In this document: one piece after another, positions 38,519 through 47,976 of the stretch
Position numbering within the stretch: position 1 is the stretch's first letter
Layout: the number at the start of each line of letters is the position of its first letter
DNA from: Methanosarcina vacuolata Z-761
GTDB lineage: Archaea > Halobacteriota > Methanosarcinia > Methanosarcinales > Methanosarcinaceae
DNA length: 64,000 nucleotides
Assembly (NCBI RefSeq): GCF_000969905.1
Contig: NZ_CP009520.1
Span: forward strand, 1,922,001 to 1,986,000
Direction of reading: 5' to 3'
The notes under the pieces: generated by a model
What the model was told of the DNA's origin: nothing
Database searches by the model: none
Seen by the model: the letters and a program-made list of their open reading frames with translations, nothing else
Program-made: the position numbers and the translations under genes

Positions 38519-40351
38519 CGTGATGCCTCGTGATATACCTCATAATATTACAGGCCGTCCCGCGGGGGGACCAGGCGCTTTTCTTAACAGGGAAAAAACA
38601 GAAATCAAGGACGTTAAGGAAACACTCATACGCATTATTATGTACCTTGGAAAATGGCGGCGCACATTGCTCATCGTTTTTTTCTGTGCTCTTGTTACAA
38701 CGCTGATTACAATTATCGGCATTCAACTAAATGGGTACACGGTTGACGAGTTCATATCTAAAAAAGATATTGCCGGACTTGCTCGCATCTGTATTGTCAT
38801 GGTTCTCATTTACCTTGTTGCGGTTTTTTCTACTTACATGCAGAATTCTCTGATGATCCGTGTTGCTCAGAAAACTTCGGCCAATATCCGGAGCGATCTT
38901 TTCAGCAGCCTGCAAAAGCTGCCCCTCAAGTATTTTGATACCCATTCAAGCGGGGACCTCATGAGCCGCCTGACAAACGACGTTGATAATATCAACCTTA
39001 CACTTTCACAGAGTGTCGTGCAGCTTTTTTCAGGTGTCGTCAGTGTTGTCGGTATGCTGGTAGCAATGCTGCTGCTCAGCCCGTTGCTTACACTGATCGG
39101 GCTGCTGACAATGCCTCTGATGTTCTTTACATCAAAAGCCCTCGCCGTAAAGTCCCAGAAGTTTTTTAAGAAGCAGCAATCTGAGCTTGGACGGCTCAAC
39201 GGATACATAGAGGAAATGGTCTCCGGCCAAAAAGTTATTAAGGTCTTTTCCCGAGAAAAGGAAGTGAGGGTCACTTCAAAGAAATCAACGAAAAGCTTGT
39301 CTCCAGTTCTATGAAAGCACAGACGATAAGCAGTGTTATGGGACCGGTGAATAACACTATTAATAATCTGACCTATTTGGTTATCACGGTCTGCGGCGGT
39401 ATTTTAATAATAAAGGGGTTTGCGGGAATCACTGTCGGCGTAATATTTTCTTTCCTGCTCTATATGCGCAATTTTACCCAGCCGATCAACAATATCCTCA
39501 ACCTTTTCAGCACTATCCAGTCAGCCCTTGCAGGCGCAGAGCGAGTGTTTGAGGTAATGGACGAAGAAAAAGAAAAGGACGCGGATAATGCCAGAGACAT
39601 TCAAAACATTGAAGGCAACGTGGAAATAGAATCCGTTAATTTTTCATACATACCGGGTAAGCCTGTACTTAAAGAAGCAACAATTTCTGCGGAAAAAGGC
39701 CAGACGATTGCCATTGTGGGACCGACTGGTGCAGGCAAAACAACCATTATCAATCTTCTCACCAGGTTTTATGGCATTGATGACGGGGCAATCTATATTG
39801 ATGGGCAGAATATAAATGCCATTACTCGAAAGAGTCTGCGGCAGTCTATTTCAATGGTACTCCAGGATACTTTTCTCTTCTCAGACACCATACGCGAGAA
39901 TATCCGCTATGGCAAGCTGACAGCAACGGACGAAGAAGTTGAACAGGCAGCAAAGCTGGCACATGCCCATGACTTTATTATGCAACTGCCACAGGGTTAT
40001 GATACAATTCTTTCTGACAATGGCGGCAACCTTTCACAGGGACAGCGGCAATTGCTCAGTATTGCGAGAGCGATGATCGCACAATCTTCTGTGTTGATAC
40101 TTGATGAAGCGACTTCTTCAATTGATACACGGACAGAGCTGATTATTCAGAGTGCGCTGCTCAAACTGATGCACGGAAAAACAAGTTTTGTCATCGCACA
40201 CCGCCTTTCTACCATCAAAAACGCAGATAAAATTATCGTCTTAGACGACGGAAGAGTAGTAGAAACAGGCACGCATAACGAACTGCTTCTTTCGGGCGGT
40301 TTTTATGCCAACCTTTACAACAGCCAGTTCAAAAAAGGCATGGCAATATAA
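38505..40351 (+). pseudogene. ABC exporter partner half, frameshifted
   Basis: ATG at 38505 follows GGAGGTG at a good distance. The first frame (to 39314) covers the transmembrane domain up to KVIKVFSREKEV. Then the frame slips: the expected GHFKEINEKLVSSSMKA continues in another frame (joined with 39311-40351). One base seems lost near 39268, in GTGAGGGTC. The second part has GPTGAGKTT, LSQGQRQLLS and VLILDEATSSID with the catalytic Glu, so it is the active-site half of the pair. If the shift is real, the exporter is dead or needs slippage; a sequencing error is the alternative. Confidence 0.88.
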
Positions 40352-40417
40352 GTAGTCGGGTGGTTCAACAATGACAGGCATTTGCTCTGCCTTGTGGAAT
40401 CAAAGTTGAGATGGCGC

Positions 40418-40445
40418 ACCCCGCAGCAAGCTAGCGGGGTATTCG
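40418..40445. other. Hairpin with GGGGTATTCG tail, site 1
   Basis: ACCCCGC (40418-40424) pairs with GCGGGGT (40434-40440) around a nine-base loop, then ATTCG. The same tail and a similar hairpin occur at 46743-46770 and, interrupted, at 58734-58881. It lies between convergent genes and may end transcription. Confidence 0.55.
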
Positions 40446-40476
40446 ACTGAAATAAACGATTCAAAAAATACGCTAT

Positions 40477-40986
40477 TTAGCGTGTAAGAATTTCGACAAT
40501 TTCTCCGATATAAAGATCGTGATAATCCTTATCCGCATACCATTGTTCATCAATTTGCTCCATCACAAAGCTTTCAGGTTTGATTGGCTGGCAGCACATT
40601 TTTTTGCAGACCAAAACCTTAGAAGCCTCATTATAATAAGGAATTCCTTCATAATGATTTATTGTCAAACCAGATTTTTTCACTTTGTCTTCATCTCTTC
40701 CTGATACCGTACCCATATAAGTCAACATTTTTCCATATTTTTCACGGTCAAAGAAAGAAATTGAGAAATTATCTGAACCATCAATAAATTCTTTTGTATA
40801 ACGACTCTTGCGTACTACAATAAATGCAGCGTTTTTATTCCACATTACACCAAGCCCACCCCATGAGGCAGTCATGCTGTTAACCTTTCCTTCTTTCTCT
40901 GCTGTAATTAGCATCCATTCTTTTCCTATCATCCGAAATGGACTAAAATCAAATGCATCTGCTTTCAATGGTTGAAATGTGCTCAT
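40477..40986 (-). CDS. Flavin reductase-like (flavoredoxin) protein
   Basis: A protein of 169 residues from the ATG at 40986, which has AGGAGA upstream; the ATG at 41010 is less likely. The FMN-binding flavin-reductase fold is seen in KVNSMTASWGGLGVMWN (near 38) and RYTKEFIDGSDNFSISFF. KMCCQPIKPESF near residue 130 adds a Cys pair. Members pass electrons between flavin and protein partners. It stands alone; the partner is unknown. Confidence 0.85.
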   Translation of the reverse strand: MSTFQPLKADAFDFSPFRMIGKEWMLITAEKEGKVNSMTASWGGLGVMWNKNAAFIVVRKSRYTKEFIDGSDNFSISFFDREKYGKMLTYMGTVSGRDEDKVKKSGLTINHYEGIPYYNEASKVLVCKKMCCQPIKPESFVMEQIDEQWYADKDYHDLYIGEIVEILTR

Positions 40987-41271
40987 ATGTTGTCTCCTTT
41001 TAAGCTGCATTATTTACATTTGAATTGGTGATATCTTTTATATAGAGCTGATATATAGAGCTGATCCCAAAACGCAAAATTGCTTCTTTGAATATCGTAT
41101 TCGGATTACAAATAAGAGATTATGATCCTGAAAAATAATTCTGAAACTCTTATTGATGTGGGAATAAAATTGGTTTTGGGATGAATTCTTTACAAAACAG
41201 CGTGGCATTTTTTGAAGATACCTATTCCCCGCACTAATTTTTCATCTATTTTATTGTGATTTCAGACCAGC

Positions 41272-43650
41272 TTAAGCCAGATTATCTTTTTCTGTTACTG
41301 TAAATCTCATAATGAATTCTGTGCCATTATTCCTTTTCAATTCAAATTTCCCATCTAATTGGTCTACAAGGGAAGTTATAAGCTGAAATCCCAGACTATC
41401 AAGCTCTTCAATTTCAAGATTTTCAGGAATGCCTATACCGTCATCTAAAACGGTGAGAATGAAGTGAGTGCGCTTCCAGTCTTCGTTTATGTTTTTTATA
41501 CACTCTTTTTCCTCTCTACTAAGTTTAATTTGGATTTCTCCTTTCTCTCTGTCAGGGAATGCATGTTTTAGGGAATTGGAAACAAGTTCATTGACAATTA
41601 TTCCTAATGGGACTGCAGTATCCATATCAAAAGAAACGTTTTCTTCCAGATTCATGCTTAAGGTGATATTGGAATTTCCAAGCATGTATGTTAATAAAAG
41701 ATTCTCAGCAAGTTCTTGAATGTACGGGGAAAAGTTTAGTGTTTCGAATCCGCCGCCTCTATACAGTTCTTCGTGTATCAAAGCCATAGATATTACTCTA
41801 TCCTGGCTTTCTCTGAAGGCTTCCAGAACTTCTGAATCTTTAATATCCTCTCTATCTCTAAACTGTTCAGCCTGAAGGTCCAGCAGAGAGGAAATTACCT
41901 GAAGGTTATTCTTTATTCTATGATGGATTTCCTTTTTCCGAGCAGTCTCAATATTTGCAAGAGCTTCTTCAGCTTCCTTTCGTTTGGTGATGTCGATATC
42001 CATCTCAAGGATCATGGGAGAACCATCAACGTCTGTGAACGGAAGGTCATAAGCATCAAACATGCTTCCGTTAGGCATGGTGATCTCCCAATGATGGGGT
42101 TTACCGGTTTCAAGTACGTTATATGCTTTACAGAACTCACAGGGTTCGTTACGCCCAAAACAATACTCAAAACAATGTTTATCGCCTAACTCGCCAAACT
42201 TCTCACGGAAACAACGGTTTGCAAAGGCAATGCGATGGTCAGGTGTTAATAGAGCAACCATTATCGGCAGTGCCTCCAGTACATCAAAGAACCGCTTCCG
42301 CTCAGTATCGACAGCTTCGGTAACCTTACGGCGTGATTCGCTCTCGCACAGCACTTCCTCAGCCTGTTTTAGCTTGGTGATGTCAGTCAGTACACCGTCC
42401 CAGATTGTTCGGCCGTCGGGCAGCCTGCGCGGACGGGAGTGCAACCGTATCCAGTGAGCTTGGCCGTTGGGCAGCTGCGCAGGTAATTCCATATCGATAT
42501 CTGATAATTCGAGGGCACTGCGTGCCTCGGCTTCGACAAGCTGTTCTAAGTATGTCCGTGGAACGTGCCTGTACAGTGTGTTGGGATCACGCAGCAAATC
42601 GGACATGCTGATGCCGAACAAACACTCGATTCCTGCGCTGAAGTATAAGAAATTGGTACTGCCATCGGGCTCAAGGACATACTGATATACAGCGCTTTCT
42701 GGCAGGTTGTTGCTCAGGAGATACAGCCGCTTTTCACTCTCTTGCAATGCATCCAATACAGCATCACGCTCAGCCAGCGATTGATACAGCTTGATGTTGC
42801 TGTAGCCTAGCTGCGAAACCATATTGGCAAATGTCGTAAGAAAAGACATGCATATATCCACAGCTATCGGGCTCAACCTCGGAACTTTCTCAAGCGCTGC
42901 TATGTACTCCTGCTCATTGAAGCCATATTTCCTGGCCTGGGCTCGGAATAATTCATAGTCTACAGGCTCATCCTCAAAAAAGAACTGCCCTGAAAAGGCA
43001 TAGCCAACATGCCGGTCGCCTACAATAATGGAAGTCGCTATATCCCACATATTATTTTTGCATTTATTCAGCTTAAATTCTCTTGGGAGAATGCCTGAGG
43101 ATAGCTTGATGTAATTTTCCATGCAGTGTTTGCAGGATTCGGGGTGAACCCTGTGGAATTTCGTGCAAATGTCCTGCCACCCGGCACATGCCAGAACATT
43201 GCCTTTGAGGTCAACCAGGGCTATTGGAATGTTAGCAAGCTTATAGAAATCCTCCATCATGGACTGGATAGCCTGAACATCAATAATATTGGCAAGTTCC
43301 AGATTTGGCATCTCCAGAGATTCACTTTCCTGGAGTTTTCCCTCATGCCTTTTACTCTCACTTATATCAAATCCGTAAATGTTTACGCATTCTTGCTCAG
43401 GCAAGGGATGAAAAATAATAAAGTATACTCTTTCCCCCACTCTAATTTTTATTTTTTCACTAACTTCCTGGGAAATTACCCTGTGAACAAAAATTTTGAT
43501 ATGCGGAGGCAATTTTTCTCTTACTCTCACGCCCCACTCATGCAATAAAGGCTTTCCCGCTTCATTAGAGTAAAGCACTGTGCCATCCTTTGCCACACTG
43601 ATTACAGGATTCGGGTTTATTGCCTGAGACTGCTCCATTTTAGCTGTCAT
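41272..43650 (-). CDS. PAS-PocR-PAS-PAS sensor histidine kinase
   Basis: A protein of 792 residues without membrane helices. In order: a short PAS (about 1-105), a PocR-type sensory domain (about 120-300, with the CxxHPESCKHC cysteines and DRHVGYAFSGQFF), two PAS domains (about 310-430 and 455-580), a HisKA_2-type phosphoacceptor (EIHHRIKNNLQVISSLLDLQ, His near 597) and a HATPase (VNELVSNSLKHAF; DDGIGIPENL; LGFQLITSLVDQL). It likely senses a small molecule in the cytoplasm. PocR domains in bacteria link to propanediol or B12 use; the signal here is unknown. No response regulator is adjacent. Confidence 0.9.
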   Translation of the reverse strand: MTAKMEQSQAINPNPVISVAKDGTVLYSNEAGKPLLHEWGVRVREKLPPHIKIFVHRVISQEVSEKIKIRVGERVYFIIFHPLPEQECVNIYGFDISESKRHEGKLQESESLEMPNLELANIIDVQAIQSMMEDFYKLANIPIALVDLKGNVLACAGWQDICTKFHRVHPESCKHCMENYIKLSSGILPREFKLNKCKNNMWDIATSIIVGDRHVGYAFSGQFFFEDEPVDYELFRAQARKYGFNEQEYIAALEKVPRLSPIAVDICMSFLTTFANMVSQLGYSNIKLYQSLAERDAVLDALQESEKRLYLLSNNLPESAVYQYVLEPDGSTNFLYFSAGIECLFGISMSDLLRDPNTLYRHVPRTYLEQLVEAEARSALELSDIDMELPAQLPNGQAHWIRLHSRPRRLPDGRTIWDGVLTDITKLKQAEEVLCESESRRKVTEAVDTERKRFFDVLEALPIMVALLTPDHRIAFANRCFREKFGELGDKHCFEYCFGRNEPCEFCKAYNVLETGKPHHWEITMPNGSMFDAYDLPFTDVDGSPMILEMDIDITKRKEAEEALANIETARKKEIHHRIKNNLQVISSLLDLQAEQFRDREDIKDSEVLEAFRESQDRVISMALIHEELYRGGGFETLNFSPYIQELAENLLLTYMLGNSNITLSMNLEENVSFDMDTAVPLGIIVNELVSNSLKHAFPDREKGEIQIKLSREEKECIKNINEDWKRTHFILTVLDDGIGIPENLEIEELDSLGFQLITSLVDQLDGKFELKRNNGTEFIMRFTVTEKDNLA

Positions 43651-44415
43651 TATTCCCCTGCTCTCCCTCTTTTATGCAACAAAATGCCTGATTTTAATGA
43701 TAATTAAATAAATCAATATTTTAGTTTTTATATTAATATAATTTTAATTATTATGTAATGAAGCATCATTTGCATTCACCGTATTTGTCAACATTAGGGT
43801 ATCTATTACAATCAGTTCACATCGATACATTATCTAAGTTGACCTTCTTTCTTTTTTGACCTTCTTTCTTTTTTGACTTTTTTTCTTTTGCATAGCTGAG
43901 ATAAACTATAGACTTAATAAAATATTATAAATTTATAAAATATGCCATTGACATTGTTAAAGAATTTATTGCCAATAAAATAATAGTTAAATTTGGAAAT
44001 ATAAAGGCAGAAAATCTCTTATAACTAAATAAAAGCCTTTAGATAAAGAACTTTTGTCAGAATTAGAAAGCTGTCATTTATATATTTCACTATTTATTAA
44101 TTATCCTAGTGCATCGATTATACTGAATATGGAAGAAATTCACTGGAAAATATGGAGTCTCATGGGGGAAAAATATGAAAATATATCTCTCTAGTTGCGT
44201 TAACCTGCCGAATCCAGGCTAAAATATCCAGGTTCCAAATTTCGGCCTGCCATCTTTAACTATATAGCCATGGTGTATAATCTAAAGATTCTTTATCTAT
44301 ATAGTATATTAGGATAATCTCTATATATTTGATGTGCAAATATAGTGGTTGAGGAGAAGAGAAATCGAACCGAAATGAAGAGAAAACTAAAAACAATAAA
44401 AAGAGGTGATAAAAA
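43651..44415. other. Gap upstream of kinase and small gene
   Basis: AT-rich, no gene. A 17-bp tandem repeat (GACCTTCTTTCTTTTTT) starts at 43841 and 43858. TATA-like runs near 44300-44330 may serve the small gene at 44416. Confidence 0.5.
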
Positions 44416-44628
44416 ATGGAAAGACTAAGGAATTTGATCCTCGAAAACGTAGCAATGTTCAATAAGGCGTTTCCGAACAGATTCTGCCATAGTCCGGACG
44501 TCATCTCCGCAATCTCATACGACTATAAGTTCACTTACGGACAGGTTGAAAACGAGATCGAGAAGATGGTCCATGAAGGGGTTCTTGATGCAGAACTCTC
44601 GGACTGGTATGAGATAAAGCTCGTATAA
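44416..44628 (+). CDS. Small winged-helix-like protein, unknown
   Basis: A protein of 70 residues starting at the ATG at 44416, with GAGGTG at good distance. MERLRNLILENVAMFN, then SPDVISAISYDYKFTYGQVENEIEKMVHEGVL, reads like a compact winged-helix: helix, turn, recognition helix, then EIKLV as wing strand. The clean start signal and composition make it a real gene. Regulator of unknown target is a guess; it is the first in a series of small genes up to 47681. Confidence 0.75.
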   Translation: MERLRNLILENVAMFNKAFPNRFCHSPDVISAISYDYKFTYGQVENEIEKMVHEGVLDAELSDWYEIKLV

Positions 44629-45550
44629 AGAGCTTGCTGCCTTTCGAGCAGGAATTAAAGAAATAGAAATCACAAAACACTGCACGACGACAAAAAGGAC
44701 TAACTGAGAAATAGTAAATCGGACTGAGTATCTAAGAACTTAACTGGATATTTGGCCGCTTAGTTAAGTATTTGCACACCAGATCAGGTGTCCAAATCGG
44801 ATAAAGAAGTAACATACAGCGAAAACTTCCGTACAGATATGAATTCATTAGAAGTTTCGCGGGTAGCTAGATTCTTTTTCCCAAAAACCTTTTTTAATCT
44901 TAGATAATTTTAAGAAACGGGCATTTTGAATAACTGCTTTTTTCTGATAATGCTTTTTAAGTAAGTGATTTGCTAATTTTTAAATGTTTATATATTGAAG
45001 GCTTTTTTGACAGTTTGATCCTGATTTTTTTATCTGCTGGGCCGAGTGTCATAGATTGTGATATGACTTACATCATGGCAGCCAAGATGATTGCTCAGGG
45101 GATATTGGTGGGATTCGCGATTGATAGGTTCCATATTACGGAAGCTACTGTCGCGATTTTTGGCACAGAGTGAGTGTGAATATTCTGGATTGTCAGTGGC
45201 ACTAAGAAAAGGAGGTTCGCAAGTATCATGCAATATGGTTTGGGCTCAAGTTTAAGGAGCAATGGTTGCGCCAGATATACTCGGGATGTTTTGAACTTAG
45301 CTAATTAACACAAAATGTTTTTATATATTGTCCTCATTAATTTATACGGTTCGTGGTAGAAAAGATAAACAAGTAAAAGATAAAACAGTTAATAATAAAA
45401 GATAAAACAGTTAATAATAACTGTAGGCTTATTGGATTGATACGAGTTCTAAGATCTATTTTGATAAAAGTTTCCCCGCGAGTCTTTAAAGATGTAATGT
45501 TACGTGGTTTAGATAACTCTACTAGATTTTAATGGAGAAATAATAAATAA
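44629..45550. other. Gap with coding remnant and small tandem repeat
   Basis: An open frame at 44970-45173 ends with DCDMTYIMAAKMIAQGILVG and FAIDRFHITEATVAIFGTE, which looks like the tail of an unidentified gene; its first part looks non-coding. A 22-bp unit (AAAAGATAAAACAGTTAATA) is repeated at 45376 and 45398. Otherwise nothing. Confidence 0.4.
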
Positions 45551-45634
45551 ATGTCAAAAATCGATTTAGAAATCGTAAAAAGTATTGAGGTAATAACTGT
45601 TTGTATTACCATCATCTTTGCTCTGTTGAAGTAA
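45551..45634 (+). CDS. Possible 27-residue membrane peptide
   Basis: ATG at 45551 to TAA at 45634 encodes MSKIDLEIVKSIEVITVCIT followed by IIFALLK: a charged start and one membrane-spanning stretch. GGAGA lies at 45534-45538, a little far. It may be a tiny membrane protein or chance. Confidence 0.4.
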   Translation: MSKIDLEIVKSIEVITVCITIIFALLK

Positions 45635-45926
45635 TAGTGCAAATGCGAATCGATCGGGAAGTCCAATAAACTTATCCCGTACTTTCTTATTTTTGTTCTA
45701 ATTTTTGCTCTTTTGTGTTTTCTATCTTATTCTGTTATTTATCAGCAGTTTTAACTGTAACCCACGATGGGATTGCTAGACTGATCACAAGTCAATAAGG
45801 AAATTCGGTTAACTAGTAGAAACTGAAAAACGAAAAAAAACCAAAACTCGTTATTGGTTAATGAAATTTCTGCAATGGTAACTATGCAACATCACAACAC
45901 GAACATTATAACATACCCACACGCTA

Positions 45927-45940
45927 AATTTATATATTAT
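45927..45940 (+). promoter_or_regulatory. TATA-box-like element
   Basis: AAATTTATATATTA sits about 45-55 bases before the ATG at 45984 and fits the archaeal TATA pattern. The 349-base stretch 45635-45983 holds nothing else that I recognise. Confidence 0.4.
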
Positions 45941-45983
45941 AATTTCCATTTATATTAAATAAATAGAAATAACTGGAGTGCAT

Positions 45984-46214
45984 ATGTCACATACAGTCAA
46001 GTGTGAAATAAAATGCAAAGAACATAATATCTGTTTCAAATCGCCAATATTTTTCGGCACGCCTGGCACATTTACCAGCGCAATAACGTATGGAAACATT
46101 GTAAGCTGTCCCATCGGCGGAGAAATGATTCCATGCAACAAAGACAATATGAGATTCCAATACCGTGACGACAATGGTAGAGTTTTTCATGAGGAGGGCA
46201 AGGATACCTTTTAA
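45984..46214 (+). CDS. Small Cys-rich protein, unknown
   Basis: A protein of 76 residues (MSHTVKCEIKCKEHNICFKS, later SCPIGGEMIPCNKDNM). ATG at 45984 has GGAG at 45975-45978; a GTG six bases earlier is less likely. Five cysteines suggest a metal site or disulfides. A TATA-like box lies upstream. No known family recognised. It is followed by a coiled-coil gene and then the deoxyribosyltransferase-like gene on the same strand. Confidence 0.65.
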   Translation: MSHTVKCEIKCKEHNICFKSPIFFGTPGTFTSAITYGNIVSCPIGGEMIPCNKDNMRFQYRDDNGRVFHEEGKDTF

Positions 46215-46414
46215 TTCCCTCTAACTTTTTTACAATCCCACGCTGAGCACCTACATTATTATGCCGAATAATGCTAAGCGTGGCACACATATTCGATTAA
46301 GGCTTTCAGCTTTACATAAAAAATGTTTGTATTTATACCCAAGTTCATCATTATTTGCGAAAGCCGGCAGATCAATATATCGCACTCTTGGACATATATT
46401 TACAGGCGAATAAC

Positions 46415-46693
46415 ATGGATAACTTGAACAGAATATTCAATGAAGTGCAAGATATCGAAAAGGCGCAGTCTGACTACTGGAAACAAATAGATCAGATGCA
46501 AACGGTTCCTGTTGAAAACATGAGATTAGAAAATGAGGAATTACTAAAAAATATACTCAAAGAATTAAAAGGAATATCGAGAAAACTGGATACACTTGGA
46601 GAAATATCTAAAGAACTCAAGGAAATTAGAGAAATATCTAAAAATTTAACAATTGCAGGTGAAACTGCTAATACCTGCATAGGGATTGCGTAA
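46415..46693 (+). CDS. Small coiled-coil protein, unknown
   Basis: About 92 residues from the ATG at 46415 (MDNLNRIFNEVQDIEKAQSD). The frame is open from 46355 with a TTG start, but the part before 46415 has no start signal. The centre (ELKGISRKLDTLGEISKELK, then EIREISKNL) is a heptad-patterned coiled coil, with a slightly hydrophobic tail. No family recognised. Possibly a partner of the next gene at 46809. Confidence 0.55.
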   Translation: MDNLNRIFNEVQDIEKAQSDYWKQIDQMQTVPVENMRLENEELLKNILKELKGISRKLDTLGEISKELKEIREISKNLTIAGETANTCIGIA

Positions 46694-46742
46694 AAGAAGG
46701 TCGCAGAATAAAGCGAATCTTTTAGTTCGCATGTGACACTGC

Positions 46743-46770
46743 ATACCCACATCTTACAGTGGGGTATTCG
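46743..46770. other. Hairpin with GGGGTATTCG tail, site 2
   Basis: ATACCCAC pairs with GTGGGGTAT (one bulge) around ATCTTACA, then TCG. Second of three such sites. It lies between the coiled-coil gene and the 46809 gene. Confidence 0.55.
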
Positions 46771-46808
46771 AATAAAATATAAGACAACATAACCAACGAG
46801 ATGATTTA

Positions 46809-47681
46809 TTGGATAGTAATAAAAATTGTTTTGTTATATGTCCCATAGGGAATGAAAGATCTGCGACTAGGAGATGTTCTGATTTAACGTTTGATTATAT
46901 TATCACACCTGTGGTTAAAAACCATGGATATAGTCTGAATAGAGCAGATCGTATGGGAAAGACCGGAATGATCTCTAATCATATAATTAAACAACTTCTT
47001 GATTCAGATTTAGTTATTGCAGATCTTACGGATTATAATCCCAATGTGTTTTATGAATTAGCAATACGTCATATTACACAAAAACCTTGCATTCAGATGT
47101 TAAAATATGGTCAAAAAGTACCATTTGATGTTTATGGAATTGAAACAATTTTTTTTGACATTGACTTAAAAAATGCAGAACAAGCCAAAAATAAACTAGA
47201 CGAGCAAATTAAATTAATAGAGAAAGGCGAGTTCAAAGGGACGAATCCTATAACGCCAGTTCATGAAAACCCATTAATTCAGCAAGCTTTACAAGATAGT
47301 AAAAGGGAATTGAAAGATAATGAAATCTTAATTTCTATTCTCGAAACCGTAAATTACCTTACTAATGAAACAGTTGAAATTCAAAGAGAAATTTCTTCTC
47401 TAAGAGAATCTGGAAATTACATCGGAAACTTGGGAAACAAAAGATTTTATAAAAGCTTTAATGACTCCGATCTAAAACGTGATCTCGACTCTATAAATCA
47501 AGAATTGTCCTTATTAAATAGTGTCTACATCATATTAGATAATAATGTAGAGAAAGTGGCCGAAACAGTTGAACCTGGTGAAGCATGGGAATTAAATGAA
47601 GCAATGGCTGAGAGGGGTGTTATTGAAAACAGGATTGAATTTTTGAAAAATGTAAAGAAGGAAATCGAAAAAATTTATTAA
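46809..47681 (+). CDS. Deoxyribosyltransferase/TIR-like domain protein
   Basis: A protein of 290 residues. It starts at TTG (46809) with a GAGATGAT stretch before it; no in-frame ATG is nearer. The N-terminal 130 residues form a Rossmann-like domain: FVICPIGNERS (7-17), SDLVIADLTDYNPNVFYELA (66-85, with E83) and an IRHITQKP strand. This ADLT-NPNVFYELG pattern is known from nucleoside 2-deoxyribosyltransferase-like and TIR-like families that cleave nucleosides or NAD. The rest (140-290) is helical and coiled-coil rich with an EPGEAWELNEAMAERGVIE segment. It may be a defence effector; this is inference. Confidence 0.6.
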   Translation: MDSNKNCFVICPIGNERSATRRCSDLTFDYIITPVVKNHGYSLNRADRMGKTGMISNHIIKQLLDSDLVIADLTDYNPNVFYELAIRHITQKPCIQMLKYGQKVPFDVYGIETIFFDIDLKNAEQAKNKLDEQIKLIEKGEFKGTNPITPVHENPLIQQALQDSKRELKDNEILISILETVNYLTNETVEIQREISSLRESGNYIGNLGNKRFYKSFNDSDLKRDLDSINQELSLLNSVYIILDNNVEKVAETVEPGEAWELNEAMAERGVIENRIEFLKNVKKEIEKIY

Positions 47682-47976
47682 GGACTTTTATCCTAGAAAC
47701 CAAGTTTTCCCAAGCCTCAACCCTCTCCAAAACATGGCTGTTGAGGATGAAGGTTTTATCATTTTTGGTCTTCGGGATATGCTACAAATATCCCGGCAAC
47801 TGAACCGCGAAACTCAGTCATGGCCAAACAAAACAAATAATAACTTCAAAAAGCCTTCAAATACCTTCTTCTTGATAAAGCTTAAAGTTGGGCCTTGAGG
47901 GTATATGCTAAACTTTAGCTAGCCCAGCACACATATCCCAGGACCCAAACAAAATTCACTAACCCCTAACTAAATA

